Shown here in pieces: positions 1 through 11,200 of a DNA stretch of 64,000 nt. The notes beneath the pieces are model-generated. The model was not told the origin of the DNA. It worked only from the letters and a program-made list of their open reading frames with translations, and did no database searches. The position numbers were made by a program, and so were the translations under genes. Source of the DNA: Jaminaea rosea (lineage: Eukaryota; Basidiomycota; Exobasidiomycetes; Microstromatales); contig NW_020289979.1 of assembly GCF_003144245.1 (NCBI RefSeq), positions 62,001 to 126,000 on the forward strand, given 5' to 3'. The first letter of the stretch is position 1. Each line of letters starts with the position of its first letter.

Positions 1-440
1 AGGCGACCACGGACCTCCTCGTCGAGCTTTGCTCCGGGGCCTACCGACCGCGAGTCTCTAACTCGACAGCAGCCATCGAGCAGGCAGCGCGCGCAGCAGC
101 AAGGGGCGAGACGGCGGCCAAGAACGACGGCGCAGGCGTTCTGGGCTACTTGAAAGGAGGGGGCGGATCAGTCAAGTCCGCGTCAGGCAAGCCGTTTGTC
201 ATTCCCGGCGTCGACGAGGAATTGCCAGCTGAGGAAGAGAACGCGGGCCCTGCATACGACATTCCATCACCCCGCACCTTCTTCCCTTACTTCCTGCGCT
301 TCACGCCGTCATTCAGGCGATTCCTGGAGACTGTCGCTCTGGCGCGGTGGGCGCAGTCAATCGCTGACGAGGCGCCGGAGGACTTGGAAGAGTCCACAGG
401 CAGCGCCTATGAGCAGGAGGCTGGTGACGACAACAATGAA

Positions 441-471
<31 letters not shown>

Positions 472-1556
472 TCCGAGAGCAAAAGTCGATTTGGAACACT
501 CTTTTCGAGATCTATCTCCAATCGAGCGACCAAGAGGACCATAGCAGGGCGGTCCGCCTGCTGCGACAGCACAAGACGCTGCCGTACGACGTTGCCCACA
601 CTCTTGTCCTGTGCGAGCAAGCCAGTTTCATACAGGGCGTCGTCATCCTCTATGAGCGCATGGGTATGTTCGAGGATGTAGTTCGCCTGTGGATGGACCG
701 TGCTCACGAGGAGCTAGCGCGAGGTGATACGCCGGAGTCGGCAGAAGAAGTACTCGCCGCTCTCAAGCGATACGGTCACATCGACGACGATTCATCCTCC
801 TCGGCCTCCTCTTTGCACTCGCTCGTCCTCTCTTTCCTCGTCTCTCACCCGGTCTTGCTGTCGCGACATCGCGGCGATGTCGAGTCATTGCTCCTACACA
901 TCGAGGACAGGCGAATCATGAGCACATTGGAGCTCGTGGACCTCTTGAGCAAGAGCGGTCCTCACGCAGACATCGGTCTCGTCAAGTCATTCCTGCAGCG
1001 CACCGTCGCAGAGGAGACTAGCGAGATGGAGGCCGACGAGAGATTGATTGCTTCGTACCGCGGCGAAGCTCGAGCCAAGACGAAGGAGATAGCCGACCTG
1101 TCAGCGGCGAGTGGAGAGCCGCGAGTCTTCCAGTCCAACCGATGTCATGCGTGTGGTGGGCAGATTGACCTGCCAGCCGTTCACTTCATGTGCAAGCACT
1201 CGTATCACGCGAGGTGTCTAGGTGAAAAGGAGAATGAGTGCCCTTCATGCGCACGCAGCTTCGGCGTCATCAGGGAGATTCGGACCAACAATGCGGAGCT
1301 AGCCTCGAGGCATGATCTGTGAGTACGAAACAGGGCGGAGGGCCCTAACGAGAGCTATCGGAACACGACTCCCGCGCGAGACCTCTTCACTGACGCCAAC
1401 TTCTCACGCCCGCTCGCCCGCCCGCTGGATCTCTCTCATCACCCCTTCTGCACGCACAGCTTTCTGCAAGAGCTCGATGAGGCCGATGACCCATTCGAGA
1501 CGATTGCGAGCATGTTCAGTCGTGGCATCTTTACCAAGGTTGCTCTCCAGCGGTAG
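1..1556 (+). CDS. VPS11: VPS11/PEP5, HOPS-CORVET tethering subunit (3' part)
   Basis: This is the C-terminal part of VPS11, a core subunit of the HOPS and CORVET complexes that tether membranes at endosomes and the vacuole. The frame (codons starting at base 3) is already open at the window edge, so the 5' end is missing. A clathrin-type helical repeat region is interrupted by a polyaspartate run from a GAC repeat (about 437-470). Near the end is a RING-H2 finger with CHAC, FMCKHSYHARC and CPSC. A TGA at 1320-1322 is not the real end: GTGAGT at 1319 is a good donor, and joining 1318 to 1460 (after GCACAG) adds about 30 residues including DPFETIASMFSRGIFTKV, the conserved VPS11 C-terminal motif, ending at TAG 1554-1556. 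The exons read here are <1-1318 and 1460-1556. Family assignment is firm. Confidence 0.9.
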
Positions 1557-2274
1557 ACTAGCGCCCCTCCTCTGCTCAGCCTCCAAGGCACAATCTCGAC
1601 GATGCTAATTTGATACCATGAACTAGAGAGCTCGCTGGTCGTGGTCTGCTTGCCGACCGAGAGTCCCGTCTTTGCCGCTGTCTCGCTAGTCTAGCCGCCC
1701 GCACCGCTCCTGCTGCCACATGGCGACGCCACCTCAATTACTTTCGACTCGCCTCGACTCGCGAATCGAGCGACGTCCGAGCCTAAAGGCAAAGGGCGGA
1801 GAAGGAGGGCGGGCCCCCGGGCCATTAACACCAACGACCTTTCTCGTCCCATCTCATCTCTCGTACTCACCCATCATCACCCACCATCTTCACTAGTGCA
1901 GCAGCGATGAGAGCTTGAACGAGCGCGACTCATATCTTTCGTTCGACGGAAAGCCTTCGCCTCTTCTCCTCATTGTCCCTGCTCGACTTCCCCCCCTCAT
2001 CGCTTCGCATCCTCATCGGCAACGACGCCGCCGCCGCGTCGGCACGCCCTGATTGCTATTACCCCCTCGGCGCCACATCTTTGCCGTACCTCAACGCCCA
2101 GGTACCGCGCTCAAGGCAACGCCAGGCTACCAACGACAGATTACGACTTCAACGGTCTAAGCAGCGCCAAGCTTGGCACGGCCTGCGCGGGATCGAGGGA
2201 GAGCTTGTAGCCGGGATCAAGCTCACGGACCATTGAGATTCCCAGCCCATCTCACCTGGCTTTCTTTTCTCGCG
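1557..2274. other. intergenic, VPS11 to PDE1
   Basis: This is the 3' flank of VPS11 and the promoter and leader of PDE1. It is CT-rich near the PDE1 start. I see no convincing gene; the short open frames here lack codon-level or family support. Confidence 0.6.
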
Positions 2275-4445
2275 ATGAACCTCTTTTCTTCGCCAAAGCG
2301 TCAAACGGTGCAGTCGCGACTGCGTAGCGGCCAGAGCAAGGGCTCATCCACGCTCGCGGCGTCTGGGGAGCCGGAATCCTCGTCTCCTCTGCCTGAGGCT
2401 GGCAGCTCTTCTCAAGCAGCCACTGCATCGCCGCCGCCACGACCGCCTCGTCGTAGGGAACCGTCTGCACGTGCCGAGTCTGAGCGCTCGTGGAGCGACG
2501 AGCGGCCGGAGGACGATGAGCTGTTCATCACCTGTCATCCGCCAGAGCAGGAGCCTAGTTTCTCCTTTGTCTGCCTGGGTGTCGGCGGAGGGCCGCTGGA
2601 AAGCGATTGCTCGTGTTACATCGTCAAGGCTGCCGACCGTCACTGGCGCGAGGGCATGTACGTGCTCGAAGGAGGTGAGTGCTCGCCGGCAATGGCCTTT
2701 TCTTGATTGAGATCCAGCGCTGACCGAGCTCCCTTGGTCCCGGCTTCCGGCTCCCGTCCAGGCTCATGGCTAGGCGCGCTGTCTCGTGTATGCTCGGAAG
2801 AGCTGCGCAAAGCCTTTTACGACTTTGACTTCTCACACAGCGACGCTTCACTGAGAGCAGGCGAGATCGGCTCCTATGCCAAAGCCTTCTTGATCTCTCA
2901 CGCCCACCTCGACCATATCCTCGGTATGGTGCTCGGATCTGCCAGTCTACCAGGAAAGAGGGCCGTCTACGGGCTCAAGTCGACGCTGGACAACCTCTTG
3001 GGCATCTTCGATGGCAAGCTCTGGCCTAAGCTGGCCAGCTTTCGTGAAGAGGATCCGTTCATCGTCTATCACCTCAAGCCGTGAGCATTCGAGGAAGGCA
3101 TGGTGCGAATGCACCTGGAGTGGCTGACATTCTTTATCCTCCCGTTTCCGCGCACAGCGTCGAGTCACAGACTGTGCTTACACTTGATGACTCCATATCG
3201 GTCCTGCCATTCGCTCTCTCTCATGGTCTGAGCTCGAGCTCCACAAATCTGCCGGCCCCGCCTACACCGACACCATCGTCGACGCTCGCACCCCGCGGTA
3301 GCTACTTTAACAAACGCTTTTCACTCCCGCTCAATAGCCTAACCTTACCGCCTCGCCAGGCGGACGGATCTTTTGCCTCTTTGGAGAAGCCCGTCTTCAC
3401 CAGTCCGTTCGCACCAAACGTGCAGCCAACCTCTGCCGTGCCGGCCGGCCGAGGGGACGCCAGTGGCGCTACCTCGCCAAGCCCTTCTGACAGCAGTTAT
3501 CACTCAAGCGTAGCGCCAGATTCGGAGTCCCCAGCGTCGACTGCGGGCTCATTCGCAGTGCCAGAGAGCCAGCGACCGCCCGTCAAGCCAATGACACCAG
3601 TCTCTCAGGACAGTGCGCCGCCGCCGCCGCCGCCAGCAGCAACGCGCCTCAAGTCCAGCCTCAGACCTAAGACGGCCTCTGGCTCAGAGCGAGCTGCGGG
3701 CAAAGAGGAAAGCGGCCCAGAGGACGCTGTGCCACGGGGACGTCGGGCAGGCGCTCCTCGCCGAGTCAGCATCGACAATCACAGCGGCGCGCTGGACAGC
3801 ACGGCCTTCTTCCTCACCAATAAGCGCACGGGCAACGACGTCCTCTTCTTTGGGGACGTAGAGCCAGACTGCGTATCTCGGGCGCCGAGAAACAAGCGCA
3901 TCTGGCAACATACGGCCTCTCGCTTTGCTGTGGGCAAGCTGACGACGATGTTCCTCGAATGCTCATTCCCGGCCGCGCATCCCACGGAGTTCCTTTGGGG
4001 CCATCTCTCCGTCAATCATCTCTACGACGAGCTGCGAGTGCTGGCGAGATGCGTCAAGAGCGAGCGTGCTGTCCTTGCCCGGAGGAACAAGGTGGCGAGC
4101 GGCGGCGCTGGAGGAGGCTCGAGAAATGGCAACGCAGGTAGCATGACGCCGTCGATGGTGCCGCCGAGTCCTCTATCAGCGCCAGACTCTGCTGAGCTGC
4201 GAGGGACGCTGGCTGGGCTGAACGTAGTCATCATTCACGTCAAGCAGGCGCTCTTCCCATCGGTCGCAGAGGATGCGAGCAAGTCGACGGACTCTTCTGC
4301 GACTGGGTCGAGTGGCGGTGGGAGGGTGTTGGACCCGCGAACAATGCAGCAGAGGATCTTGCAGGAGCTCGAGGAGCTCGATGTTGAGAATGGGCTAGGG
4401 GTGCGGTTCATCATCGCGAAGCAGGGCATGCGCTTGGAGATTTGA
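2275..4445 (+). CDS. PDE1: class II cAMP phosphodiesterase (PDE1 type)
   Basis: This is a low-affinity class II cyclic-nucleotide phosphodiesterase with a metallo-beta-lactamase-like fold, which would hydrolyse cAMP to AMP and damp PKA signalling. The exons read here are 2275-2674, 2762-3080 and 3158-4445, giving 668 aa; the GTGAGT and GTGAGC donors and CAG acceptors keep frame. Exon 2 carries the metal motif SHAHLDH. Exon 3 carries LPFALSHG and a later NDVLFFGDVEPD segment with another metal ligand. Between them lies a long Ser/Pro-rich, low-complexity insert (roughly residues 285-480) that makes the protein much longer than yeast Pde1 (369 aa). The chosen ATG follows a CT-rich leader; an in-frame start 102 nt upstream would only add basic residues. 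Confidence 0.88.
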
Positions 4446-4778
4446 GCATAGGCGTGGGTTAAGGAGAAGATCGTGGGACGCAATGTCTGTATGTACTTTT
4501 AAGTTATTCGAGCGTTGTACGAGCGTTGTACGAAATCTTGTGCTGTTGCTGAATGAAGCCCAGGTTGGCGGGCGTGCCTGAAGTGCGGGGTCGCAGCCGC
4601 TGCTGCTCGTCCGCCGGGCCTGCAGGTCGATGCGGTGCGCCCGCCGCGCTCCGGCCACTTGCTTTCCTTCCAATCACAACTCGTGGCCTCCCACGACATT
4701 GCGACCAACACTCGGCGCAGTTCCCTATATGCTGGCGATTTGGCTTTGAATCTTCCTCCTCCCACACACACCACCACG
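4446..4778. other. intergenic with 11-bp tandem duplication
   Basis: This holds the PDE1 3' flank and the promoter and leader of the SLC35-like gene. The unit CGAGCGTTGTA occurs twice in direct tandem at 4509-4530. I see nothing else of note. Confidence 0.6.
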
Positions 4779-7009
4779 ATGGCATCGCGAGATGAACAGG
4801 CTCGATCGATGGCCTCGAGCAGTAGAGCGGGCGGCGGCGGTGAGAACAGCGGCGAGACGACGAGCGCAAAGGGTCGATTAGCCAGGCTACCAGGGGGAAA
4901 CAAGGTGGGTGTGAGAGGGCGCACGCGATCATGCCCTTCCAGCTGTACTCACGCATTCTCCTCGCCAACAGGCCCTCGCCGCATTTGGTATCTCCCTCGT
5001 CTCGTACACTCTCCAGACGGAGGCGGCCCAGTACGTCCAGCAGGGTTTAGGCTATCGCAAGCCTCTCCTCAGCTTGTATCTTGGCCACTCTGGCTTTGCT
5101 ACCCTTCTTCCCGCTCATCTCCTCTTCCTGACATGGACGTCTGGCATGCCACTGTCTCACCATCTCCACCTGATCGCTCAAAACTTGCATTGGCAGCTCA
5201 AGACTCCGACACGCAGCGTCAAGGAGGGTGAGGTGCAGGAGGAGATCAGGAGGCGGCTATCCACTTACAGCGGCAGGATGTCGATGAGCGAGCGACGACG
5301 GGAGAATGGCGACATCGAGAGTCGCTCGTCTGTCCGTGCTCGCCCTACTTCATGGCGGGACTCGATGCGTCTTGCTCGTCCGCAACCCGTCTACTCGACG
5401 TGGTCAGAGCACCGCTTTGGCTTCGACGCTCCCAAGTTCGTGCTGCTGCTCCTTGTTCTCGTGGCGGCTATCACAATTCCGGCCCTGAGCTGGTACACAG
5501 CCGTGCCGATGACGAGCATGGCGGACATTACTGCGCTGTACAACACATTTTCGGTGTGGGCACTCGTATTCAGCGTTTGGTTCTTGGGGGAGAAGTGGAG
5601 CCGCTACAAAGTCCTGTCGGTCATCATGGCGTGCGGAGGGGTGGTCATTGTCGCATACGGAGGGGCAGAGCATCGCAAGAAACCCAAGGAACTTGATCCC
5701 GTGTACGGCAAGCCGGGTCATTCGACGACGACGTCTTCACCTGCGCCGACGAGCACGACGACAACACTTGGCTCGGCCTTGCCGACCGTAACTGAGGCGG
5801 CTGTGCGTGCGGTGGTAGACTGGGGGACGAGTGCTTTGCTGCAAGCGCGAGGTGGTGGGGAGGCGATCCCGCCAGACTCCACGACGCTGACGCCAGCACC
5901 TGCGGAGGATGCCTCCAACCCGTTACTGGGCGACCTGCTCGCGCTTTTTGCTGCGGTGACCATGGCCGCCTATGAGATGGCGTTTAAGTTGCTCGGTACG
6001 CTACCCGACGAGGATGAGCAGAAGAGACGGTACGATGGCACCGCTGTCACACGACACGAGAGCGAGGTAGGGATGAGGCAGGACGGCGAGGATGAGGGAT
6101 TGCTGCATAAGATAGGAGACGATGAGGACGAGATGGAGAATGAGCCGACCGTGGACCGGCCTTCACAGTCCTTGGCAATCCCGGACCATGTCCACGACGA
6201 GCGTTCAGCGATCTGGGAAGGCGGCGACGTCGCTGCATCCGGGTATGGATCCAACGGCAATGGCACGCCTACCGCCACGATGGACGCTGATCGTCAGCCT
6301 GACGCGAAAATGATCTCGGACCGGCTGGGAGAGACCAAGGACGACAAGGACGAAGCGGAAAGCGTGCTTGACGACGGGGATGCAGACGAGATGCGGGCAG
6401 GTTCCACTCGACTAGCGCGACCACGATCAGCGCGATTCGCCGAGGACGAGGAAGAGGAAGAGGTCTTAAAGGCAGAGCTCAACAATGTAGCGATGATGGG
6501 CACCTGGATACCCCCGCCGCTTCCGTTCGGCCTTCACGCCAATATCATGACGGCGGGCATAGGAGCCGTGACATTCGCGACGCTCTGGATCGGACTGGTG
6601 AGTAGAGCTCTGTGGCTGGAGATGAGGCCAAGCTCACGCCGCTGCACACAAACAGGTTGTCGCTCACATCACCGGCTGGGAACGCTTCGAGTGGCCACAC
6701 AACTGGCTCACCGTGTTCGCGATACTCTTCGTCGTCGTGTCAGGCAGTGAGTGTGCGCAGTCATCGCACTGTGACAGCATTGCTGATTACTCGATTCCTG
6801 TCTTCTGATCAGTCATCTTCAACGGCTGTTTCATGATCTTGCTGGGCCTTTGGGGCCCGGTCGTCGCAAGCATCTCGTGCCTACTCTCTACTGTGGCCGT
6901 AGCGGTCCTCGATGGCTTACTGGCGGCCCACTTTTCACTCACCAGTGCCCTTGGGTGCCTCTTCATCATGATGGGCTTTGGCCTATTGCTCGCTGAGCCA
7001 GGCCATTGA
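4779..7009 (+). CDS. SLC35-family (DMT superfamily) membrane transporter
   Basis: This is a multi-pass drug/metabolite-superfamily transporter resembling the SLC35F5 / yeast YML018C-THI74 group of Golgi or vacuolar membrane proteins; the substrate cannot be read from sequence. The exons read here are 4779-4904, 4972-6597, 6656-6746 and 6813-7009 (679 aa). The N-terminal helix (FGISLVSYTLQTEAAQYV), a central block (WYTAVPMTSMADITALYNTF then SVWALVFSVWFLGEKWSRYK) and the C-terminal helices match the family. Two non-conserved loops are unusually long: one Thr/Pro-rich near residues 270-330 and one very acidic near residues 370-530, probably cytosolic. No function beyond transport should be assumed. 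Confidence 0.8.
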
Positions 7010-7225
7010 GATTCCGCAATTGTATCATAGAGGGCGACACGGTTAGCCTGCAATACAAGAAATGCCACGCTGCAATCGTGGGACTGTGATAGTCCCGAGC
7101 TCCATCCGAAAGCGCAGGGGCAGCATTGATGTGGTCAGTCTGTCTCGCTCCTCGTCTTCGCTTCTGAGGACCGCACAGTCAGCTTCGCCTGCCGCTTCAC
7201 AACGATTAGCTCAAGGTAACTGATC

Positions 7226-7919
7226 TCATTGCCTGTGCATCGTGCGTGCCATCTGCCCACCCCTACAACGATTCTGTACGGCTCCATCATGCCCTCTATT
7301 CCGAGACGACACCCTCGATGTTCTGTGCGACGAAGGCAGAGGTGTCTGGTCAGCTCGCAGAATCTCGCCAGGCTCTTCAAGCTGATTACCAACGTAGCGC
7401 CTGCGAAGGAAAATGGGGAAAGGCTGGTCAGCATCGCCTGGCTGCGTTTCTGGCCATGACGGCGGGTGCACTGACTTGGTATAGTACGCGACCCAATCAT
7501 CGAGCACCTTGAGCTGCTTGTCATCGAGCGTCGAGTAGTCTGCAACGGCGTCCTCGGGCTTGAGGCTACTCATCCCGAGTCCCCTCGACCCGTCCTTGCC
7601 GGCAAAGATGTGGTAGCCCTTGCCCGGCGAGTACATCTCGCGCTTGGGCGAGACGTCGAATACATTGCCTGGCGGTGAGTGTGAAGTCAGCGCTGCCTTT
7701 CAAGCTCGAGCTGTGGGGGTAGCACCCACCCTTGATGGCGACGTAGACGGGGAGGTCTGGGTTGGACCCATCGTACTTGCTGAGCTCAGCGCGTGAGATT
7801 TTGTTGTCAAGCCTGGGCGGGTGAGTCGGGGCAGTCGTGGGTCTGTACGGTGGAAGATTGATTATCAGCGGATTTTCTCTGGTAGCCATATCTGTCGCGC
7901 CGGTAACGCACTCCATCAT
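7226..7919 (-). CDS. DAP1: DAP1/MAPR cytochrome b5-like haem protein
   Basis: This is a membrane-associated progesterone-receptor-type (cytochrome b5-like) protein. Yeast Dap1 binds haem and supports sterol-synthesis P450s. The exons read on the minus strand are 7919-7912, 7812-7730, 7668-7476 and 7400-7226, giving 152 aa, the same length as yeast Dap1. Conserved blocks are SRAELSKYDG, VAIKGNVFDVS, the haem-region MYSPGKGYHIFAGKD, LDDWVAYYTKRYVG, and a tail aligning with IGTLIPEPG in yeast. The first exon is only 8 nt and is the least certain part. Translation without that splice would start at an ATG near 7890 and give a longer N-terminus. It is divergent from SWR1. Confidence 0.82.
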
Positions 7920-8220
7920 CTTGGCTCCAAGGTACGAAGTGGTGTTGCGGTGGAGTAGGAGGCAGCGAGCGCGACTCAGGGCCGGTTGGCCTGCATCTGG
8001 TCTGACCTCCGCTTTGCGATGGAGCGACGAGCGACATCGCAGGGCGGCCATTGAGCGGAAGCGCGGGCGGGCGCCTCATCAATGAGTCGATTCGGCGACG
8101 ACGCGAAGTCCGAATAGAATACGCTCCTCGCCACTTTTCCAATTCTCCCTGCCTCTTGACCGTCATCATCGCTATCCTGACTAGAATCGTTGCCGCCGCC
8201 GCTACTGCTGCGTCGTCGAG
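7920..8220. promoter_or_regulatory. divergent promoter, DAP1 and SWR1
   Basis: About 300 bp separate the proposed DAP1 start from the SWR1 ATG, so both promoters must fit here. I see no clear TATA box. The open frames crossing it lack family support. Confidence 0.5.
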
Positions 8221-11200
8221 ATGGCGGATCCGCACGATGAAGGGAGATTTGCATCGCCTTCTTCCTCTTCTTCGTCGCCTGCTCCTGTCAAGAAGAGGAG
8301 GCTCGAGCTCGACGGCCTCAAATTCGACAATCCAGGAGCGGCATTCGACTTCGCAATTGACTCTTCACACCAGGGCAGACCAGCTCGAAGGACGGCCTCG
8401 CTGACGGGTTCAGCCAGAGCAAGTCCTGCCGTCGGCCCTTCTCAGCCATCCCGAGAGGCCATTGCGGCCCGCACGACGGCCACCACATCGGCAGCGCCCA
8501 TCACCTCGAAGCGTCAACGTCGTCCTTCCTCCAAGCTAAGAGATGACTACGATGGGCTCGTAATCAGAAGTAGTCCACCATCATCTTCCACGCCGCGTCG
8601 AAAGCGCACCATCTCCTCGTCGCAACCTGTAGCAGGGCCATCGACTTCGAAGCCTCCACGATTTCACCCTACAAGGGGCGACACGCTCGATCGACTGCAA
8701 CAGGAGCTCGACGATATCCATTGCGACCATGATGAAATGGTTCGAGAGCTCTTTCATTTGAGCAAATTCGTCACCTACGTAGGTTACGACCCAGCAATAG
8801 CAAAGGAGGACAGAAGCCACGTCTTTGAGCATTTTCGTGCTGAGCACGGCCTCGACCTCGAATCAAAGCTAGCACGACGAGCTACGAGGCGTATCGTGAG
8901 CAGCAGAATGGACGACCTGTCGCTGCGAAAGGCTCGCCCAAGCGATGTCAAGGGCAAGGGCAAGGCAGATGAAGATGCGGCCACGCCTTCCAAGAAGCAG
9001 CCTCGTCGCTCCTCGCCCGTCAAAGCTGAGCAGCCAGCGAAGAAGAAGAAGACGACGAAGGCGAGAAAGCAGGGAGAGGACGGAGAGGAGGAGTACGACG
9101 AGGCTTTTCTTCTCGAGCTTTGGCAACGCAGACAGCGCCAGCACGTCCCCCCACCGATACCTCCGTTATTGGCAGCCACGAGCTACAAGCAAGTGCCCGA
9201 GCCCTACGATTTCGGCTCGGTCGACGCATTCTGGGGAAGCTTTCGAATGCTGGGCAATGACGAGCGCGAGGACTGGGATCCGGAAGAGACAGAGCGATGG
9301 GAGCAGCGCGAGGCAGATCTATACACGCGAATCGATGCGGCTCGAGCAGAGGGACGCTTGCTCGATCAGCCAGCCTCGACTACCGTGCTGCGTCCGCTGA
9401 AGGAGCCGCAACTTCCGTCGATCTCGCACGTCGACCACATCGCTCAGCGCGCCCATGCCGTCCGCAGCGAAGCCAAGCAGCGCAGAGCCGTCGCCCGCAA
9501 AGCAGCGAGAGCGATTCAGACATACTGGCAGTCTCGCCAGGGAGAAGGCGAACGAGAGCGCAAGGCTCAAGAGCGTCACCTCAGAACATTGGCGCGCTGG
9601 ACAGTACGCGAAGTCAACAAGCAATGGAAGCTGGCAGTGAGCGTCGTGCGCGCACAGAAAGCAAAACAGGAAAAGCTCGACAGGGAAAGGGCCGGCCGCG
9701 AGCAGCTCAGCATGATCCTCGAGAGGAGTACACAGTACCTGGGTCAGAGGGAGGAGGACCTGAGACAGGGACGTATCTTGAGCGATGCAGGGAGCGAGGC
9801 GGGCGACGATGAGAGCGAAGCTAGCACCGAGTCAGACGTCTACAGCGTCGAGGACGATGGGAGTGCAGCGAGCGATGACGACAGGAGTCAAAACGGCGAA
9901 CCCGAGACCCGTAGCACGGCAGCAAGCTCGCAAGGCGACACGAACCACATGGCATCTCTCGTTGACGTCAACGGTCACGAAGCCAGCGATGGCGAGGAAG
10001 ATCACCGGCATCGTAGTCTACGCAGGCTCATCGAGGACGCCAGCGGCGATTCAGTATCTCGATCGAGTCGAGAGAGGAGCTCCCCTCCGACCTCAACTGG
10101 TCGACCTCCTGCTATCCCTGAGTCTCCTGAGGCCGAACCAGTCCCATCACCGCTGGGCACTCGTTTTGGAAAGCATCAGCCCAATGGCATCAACGGCGAC
10201 GGCAACGGTATCGTCGAGTTGACCGGCGGCCAGGACGGCGACGCCAGCAATTCGAACGAGCAAGCAATCAACGGCATCGCCGACGATCACTCTCGTCCGT
10301 TCAGTAAGGCGAATGGCGAAGTCAATGGTCACGTCGACATCCCCCCGTCACCTAGCGCTGCTGGGTCAAACGCCTCCGTGTCAGCGGGGGAGGAAGAAGA
10401 GGACGACGACGACGAGGGGGAAAACATTGGACGTCGCCGCGAAGATGCTCAGCTGGAGCAGGAGATGCGCGATGAAGACGAAGAGGATGAGAGCGAAGAT
10501 GATGGCTTGCTGGCAGACGCCGACGTACCGATTGAGGAACTGATGAGGCGCTACGGATACGGTGCGGCGAATGGCGAGACGTCAGAGGCGGAGAGCGAAG
10601 AGAGCGAGGACGAGGATCAGATGGAGGAGGATGGGGAGTCCAGCTCTTCGAGCGAGCGCGAGTCGGAGTCATCGACCGCGCGCGAGGATGTCAACGGCAC
10701 CACCGTCTCTCAAAACACCTCTGACGCAGCGTCAATCTCGCTGGCCAAGGTGGGTGCCAATGCTCCTGCCCTACATCAGCCCTTTCTTTTGCGCGGCAAT
10801 CTGCGCCCTTACCAGCAGACTGGCTTCGAGTGGCTTGCCAGCTTGTACGCCAACAGCGCCAACGGTATCCTCGCTGACGAGATGGGATTGGGTAAGACGA
10901 TTCAGACGATCTCACTCCTCGCCCATCTGGCCTGCGACCGCGGCGTGTGGGGGCCTCACCTCGTCATTGCGCCCACCAGTGTCATGCTAAATTGGGAAGT
11001 GGAGTTCAAGAAGTTCTTGCCGGGCTTCAAAATCCTTTCGTACTACGGGTCACAACGCGAGCGCAAAGAGAAACGCATCGGGTGGAACACCGAGCACAGC
11101 TTCAACGTCTGCATTACCAGCTATCAGCTCGTTCTCGCCGACCAGCACATCTTTCGTCGCAAGCCATGGGTCTACATGATTCTGGACGAAGCTCACCACA

